A stretch of DNA of 64,000 nt, from NCBI RefSeq assembly GCF_026167525.1, contig NZ_CP110679.1, forward strand, positions 806,001-870,000, read 5' to 3'. Below the pieces are notes generated by a model, which was given only the letters and a program-made list of their open reading frames with translations, was not told the DNA's origin and ran no database searches. Each line of letters begins with the position of its first letter. Positions within the stretch are counted from its first letter, which is position 1. Shown in pieces: positions 61,348 to 64,000 of the stretch. Source of the DNA: Sphingomonas sp. M1-B02 (GTDB lineage Bacteria > Pseudomonadota > Alphaproteobacteria > Sphingomonadales > Sphingomonadaceae). Both the position numbers and the translations under genes were made by a program.

Positions 61348-61672
61348 GCTTAGCAGACGTGCATCTGCGTCCGGATTCACTGCCCCGGAATGCTCGATAT
61401 TCAGTCCGATTCGGATGAATAGTGGCCGGATAACCGTGGTTTATGACGAGCGGGTTGCGTCTGTGTTGCACCGCAGCAGTTCCCGCCGCTCGGAGCGAAT
61501 TTCAAACGCGGCGTGGTCAGGAAAGTGGTCATAGCGCGAGGCAGGCGGCCGGGAAGTCGACACCCGGACCACGGGTTGCGCTAACAGCAGACCCGCTACG
61601 CCACGGTGAGATTCGCCCAACCTTTCACGACCTGTGCTCGTAGCGACTAGGCCTTGCGGCACCGCACCGTCG
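61348..61672. other. Intergenic region upstream of the phosphorus operon
   Basis: About 325 bases between the PLC start and the convergently placed MFS stop. No convincing gene. On the minus strand, CTCGTCATAAACCACGGTTA (complement of about 61431-61450) has one half resembling a Pho box (CTGTCATAAA) but the second half is poor. A direct repeat TGGTCAG/TGGTCAT lies at 61514-61532 with 12-base period. Confidence 0.4.
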
Positions 61673-63001
61673 CTACGGCATCAGGACCGGCCCATCAGCA
61701 TGGTCACCGGCCGCTGAATAATCGGAGAGGCGCGGGGAGCAGTTTGACCGTCGGGCACTCAGCATTCTCGCTGCGACCATGCAGGCCCCACCTAGGGCAT
61801 ATGCCGCCGCCAGCCCGATCAGCGCCGGCGCCTGGCCCATCCCGGCGGCTACCGACTGACCGACCAGCGTTACCGATCCGACGGCAAGCATGTTGCCGAC
61901 AAAGGCAGCAATGCCGGCGATCGTTCCCGTACGCGCACGATGCCGATTGTCGCTGATCTGCGAGAAGATCAGGACGGAGATCACCTGATGTCCGAAGATC
62001 GCAAGCGCGAAGGCGGCGACGCTCACGACCGCCACCGGCGCGGTCGCGAGAAGTAGCAGGCCTGCCACCGCCAGGCTGCACACCGCGATCGAAAGCTGCG
62101 CCCGGAGCGAAGGGCCGCTGCGCCAGTGCGGTAGGACAAAGGCACCGATCAGGCTTCCGAGCGCGGCCCAGATATAGATGCCTGTCACGCTGCCTGCCCA
62201 TCCCGTCACGCTATCGCTCCCGCTCTGATGCAGAAAGACAGGAAGCCAGTAGAGAAACACCCACCAGAGCTGATCGGTCAGTCCCTTGGCGGCGATCAGC
62301 AGCCACGTGGCGGGCCTGCGGAGCACAGCATCGTCATGCCGCGCGATACCCGGCTCCGGCATGACCGGCGCTGGATCGGCGGGGGCGACCCGAAGCCACC
62401 AGAGGACCCACAGCAGCCCCAGCCCACCCATGGCGAGCGCCGCCCACCGCCAGCCGAACGACCAGGCGAGCAGCGGGACCACCACCGGGCCGATCATCGC
62501 GCCAAGGCTTGGCGCCATGTTAAAAAGTCCGAGTGCGAACGCCCGCCGTCGCGCGGGGGCGAGCCTGCCCAGCATCTTCAGTGCCGCCGGCGTACCGATC
62601 GCTTCGGCACCGGTGAGCGAGACGCGGACGATCAGCATGGACTGCATGCCGGACGCCATCGCCTGCGCCGCGGTCAGCGCGCTCCAGGCTGCGACGCCCC
62701 ATGCCAGGCAATGGCGTGCCGACACCTTGTCGGCGATCCAGCCCATCAAGGGCAAGCACAGTGCGGCGGATATCTGCGACGCCGCAGTGATCCGACTATA
62801 GGTGCCGCCGGGCCAGCCGAACTCTTGATCGAGCAGCGGTTTGATCAAGCCCAGCATCTGGCGATCGATGTTGTTGAGCATGATTGCCGCGACGATCGCC
62901 GCGATTACGCTAGCACCCGCGACGGGACCTCCAACGCGCCCTAGCCCCCTGCCCGCCCGCGGCGACGGCGCGCGCTTCGCTTCATCGCCAACATGGTCCA
63001 T
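61673..63001 (-). CDS. MFS permease, hexuronate/sugar-acid (ACS) type
   Basis: A 442-residue major facilitator with twelve helices. The N-terminal helix MLNNIDRQMLGLIKPLLDQEFGW, then MGWIADKVSARHCLAWG and RVSLTGAEAIGTPAALKMLGRLAPARRRAFALGLFNMAPSLGAMIGPVVVPLLAW, is the pattern of the anion:cation symporters ExuT/GudP. ATG 63001 (MDHVGDEAKR) is chosen. Divergent from the FadR-like regulator, which probably controls it; a sulfatase lies beyond, suggesting use of sulphated sugars or sugar acids. Confidence 0.88.
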   Translation of the reverse strand: MDHVGDEAKRAPSPRAGRGLGRVGGPVAGASVIAAIVAAIMLNNIDRQMLGLIKPLLDQEFGWPGGTYSRITAASQISAALCLPLMGWIADKVSARHCLAWGVAAWSALTAAQAMASGMQSMLIVRVSLTGAEAIGTPAALKMLGRLAPARRRAFALGLFNMAPSLGAMIGPVVVPLLAWSFGWRWAALAMGGLGLLWVLWWLRVAPADPAPVMPEPGIARHDDAVLRRPATWLLIAAKGLTDQLWWVFLYWLPVFLHQSGSDSVTGWAGSVTGIYIWAALGSLIGAFVLPHWRSGPSLRAQLSIAVCSLAVAGLLLLATAPVAVVSVAAFALAIFGHQVISVLIFSQISDNRHRARTGTIAGIAAFVGNMLAVGSVTLVGQSVAAGMGQAPALIGLAAAYALGGACMVAARMLSARRSNCSPRLSDYSAAGDHADGPVLMP

Positions 63002-63119
63002 GTGCGCCCCATAGGCTTGCAAACTAGCGCCGTCACCGTCCGCGGGCGTTGTTCATCGACGCCGTTTTCCGCTAGCAACGATGCCGCGCTCGGCGGCATG
63101 GCGCTAAACGGGAAAGAGC

Positions 63120-63857
63120 ATGAAGATGGCGACCAAGCCGATCGACGAATTGGATGGCGTAAGTCAGTTCGCCCAGACGCTGACTCGCAACCTGGTGGAT
63201 ACGGTTGGCGCAGCGATCGTTCGCGGCGAATATGAAGGGCAGCCTTTCCCGACCGAGGCGGAACTGAGCAAGACGCACGGCATCAGCCGCTCGGTGACGC
63301 GCGAAGCCATCAAGATGGTCACCGCCAAGGGGTTACTGATCGCGCGCCCGAAAGTCGGGACCTTCGTCCAGCCAGAGGAAAGCTGGAACCTGTTCGACGT
63401 CGATGTCCTGCGCTGGCTGATGGAACAGAAATTGTCCAACGCCTTGCTACGCGAGTTCAACGAATTGCGCATGACGGTCGAGCCCCACGCCGCGGCCCTG
63501 GCAGCGCGCCGCGCTACCCCTGCGCAGGTTACGGCGATCGGGTTGGGCCTCACCCACATGCGCGAAGCCGCCGAGGGAAATGGCAATCCGCTGAGCGCGG
63601 ACATCGATTTCCACGTCGCGGTGCTCCGCGCGTCCGGCAATCCGTTTCTGTCCCAATTCCGGGAAATCGTGACGATCGCTTTGCGAACCTCGATCCGAGT
63701 GACCAATCAGCAGGCGGGTGGCAAGGCGTGCATCGGCGACCATGAAGCGGTCTACATGGCCATCGCTGCCGGGAAGCCTGAACTGGCCAGAGAAGCCATG
63801 GCCAAGCTGATCGGCGACGTGCTCGATTTCATCAACCGCTCGCCGGCCCGAGACTGA
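63120..63857 (+). CDS. GntR-family regulator, FadR/FCD subfamily
   Basis: A 245-residue repressor. The winged helix GAAIVRGEYEGQPFPTEAELSKTHGISRSVTREAIKMVTAKGLL is followed by wing ARPKVGTFVQPEESWNLFDVDVLRWLM and an all-helical FCD domain with the metal-binding residues in EFNELRMTVEPHAAALAARRAT, DIDFHVAVLRASGNPFL and GDHEAVYMAIAAG. The segment WNLFDVDVLRWLM is characteristic of DgoR/LgoR-like sugar-acid regulators. Divergent from the MFS permease at 63001. Confidence 0.9.
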   Translation: MKMATKPIDELDGVSQFAQTLTRNLVDTVGAAIVRGEYEGQPFPTEAELSKTHGISRSVTREAIKMVTAKGLLIARPKVGTFVQPEESWNLFDVDVLRWLMEQKLSNALLREFNELRMTVEPHAAALAARRATPAQVTAIGLGLTHMREAAEGNGNPLSADIDFHVAVLRASGNPFLSQFREIVTIALRTSIRVTNQQAGGKACIGDHEAVYMAIAAGKPELAREAMAKLIGDVLDFINRSPARD

Positions 63858-63880
63858 ATATCGTCAGATAAGCCTTGGCG

Positions 63881-64000
63881 TCAGCGGCGAGACGCTTGCG
63901 ATGCCTTTACCGATACAGGCTTGGGCTGCGCATCGAGAAATGCGTCGAGCTGCGCCTTCATTTGCGGTGCTTCGCTGGCGATATTGCGGGTCTCGAGCGG
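63881..64000 (-). CDS. C-terminal end of a probable sulfatase (cut by window edge)
   Basis: The last 39 codons before a TGA at 63883-63881 read PLETRNIASEAPQMKAQLDAFLDAQ...ASRR. The D/E-PLETRNLA block followed by a short amphipathic helix is the usual C-terminus of formylglycine-dependent sulfatases. The active site is outside the window, so the assignment rests on this tail and the sugar-acid context. Confidence 0.55.
   Translation of the reverse strand, partial: PLETRNIASEAPQMKAQLDAFLDAQPKPVSVKASQASRR

Noticed and set aside
61514..61532. Direct repeat TGGTCAG/TGGTCAT as a Pho box
   Set aside because: Period is 12 instead of 11 bases, the orientation is opposite to the phosphorus operon, and it lies about 170 bases from the start.

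Overview
The window is GC-rich alphaproteobacterial chromosome, most likely a sphingomonad (Sphingomonas sensu lato). The pointers are three large TonB-dependent receptors of the Caulobacter/sphingomonad type, a propionyl-CoA carboxylase/methylmalonyl-CoA mutase locus with its own short-chain acyl-CoA regulator, RcnB-like and periplasmic low-complexity proteins, and many short GC-rich palindromic repeats. Gene density is high and many neighbouring genes overlap by 1-4 bases (ATGA/TGATG junctions), so most of the window is organised as long operons.

Layout. 1-5413 (minus): high-affinity K+ pump operon, kdp small ORF-kdpF-kdpA-kdpB-kdpC-kdpD, with kdpD running off the left edge. 5544-9365: two MarR regulators flanking a TonB receptor. 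9480-19347 (plus): one polycistron with a three-gene TRAP transporter, four family III CoA-transferases and an 810-residue duplicated protein related to 2-hydroxyacyl-CoA dehydratases that has lost the iron-sulphur cysteines. 19344-20525: MFS exporter. 20623-33044: a probable LacI-controlled catabolic regulon. It comprises P450, CapA-like phosphatase, DMT-like permease, TonB receptor and tannase-family esterase on the minus strand, LacI and two alpha/beta hydrolases, and an MmgE/PrpD protein. Three matches to the same operator pattern lie at its promoters. 33268-37493: periplasmic repeat protein, serine hydrolase, and an AAA+ ATPase and a NarL-type regulator that meet head to head and both seem to have lost their 5' ends.

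37502-47959: propionate/odd-chain and branched amino-acid acyl-CoA catabolism (pccA, bioB, methylmalonyl-CoA mutase, enoyl-CoA hydratase, epimerase, a small lipoprotein, pccB) with a divergent XRE/IrrE-type regulator. bioB fits here because PccA carries biotin. 48150-53755: class II aldolase, an orphan [2Fe-2S] subunit, RcnB-like protein, prolyl-4-hydroxylase-like oxygenase, recJ and tRNA-Glu. 54139-61347 (minus): a four-gene phosphorus-scavenging operon (phospholipase C-like, TonB receptor, metallophosphoesterase, PhoD). 61673-64000: MFS sugar-acid permease, divergent FadR/GntR regulator, and the C-terminus of a probable sulfatase.

The most unusual features are: (i) eleven palindromic repeat elements, nine of them packed into 39.5-49.9 kb, three lying inside coding sequences in frame, and two of those three encoding nearly the same peptide in unrelated enzymes; (ii) the cysteine-less dehydratase-like protein in a TRAP/CoA-transferase operon; (iii) the LacI regulon with an atypical P450; (iv) the head-to-head double truncation at about 36.9 kb. 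All assignments rest on reading the sequence and on family knowledge; no database search was run.
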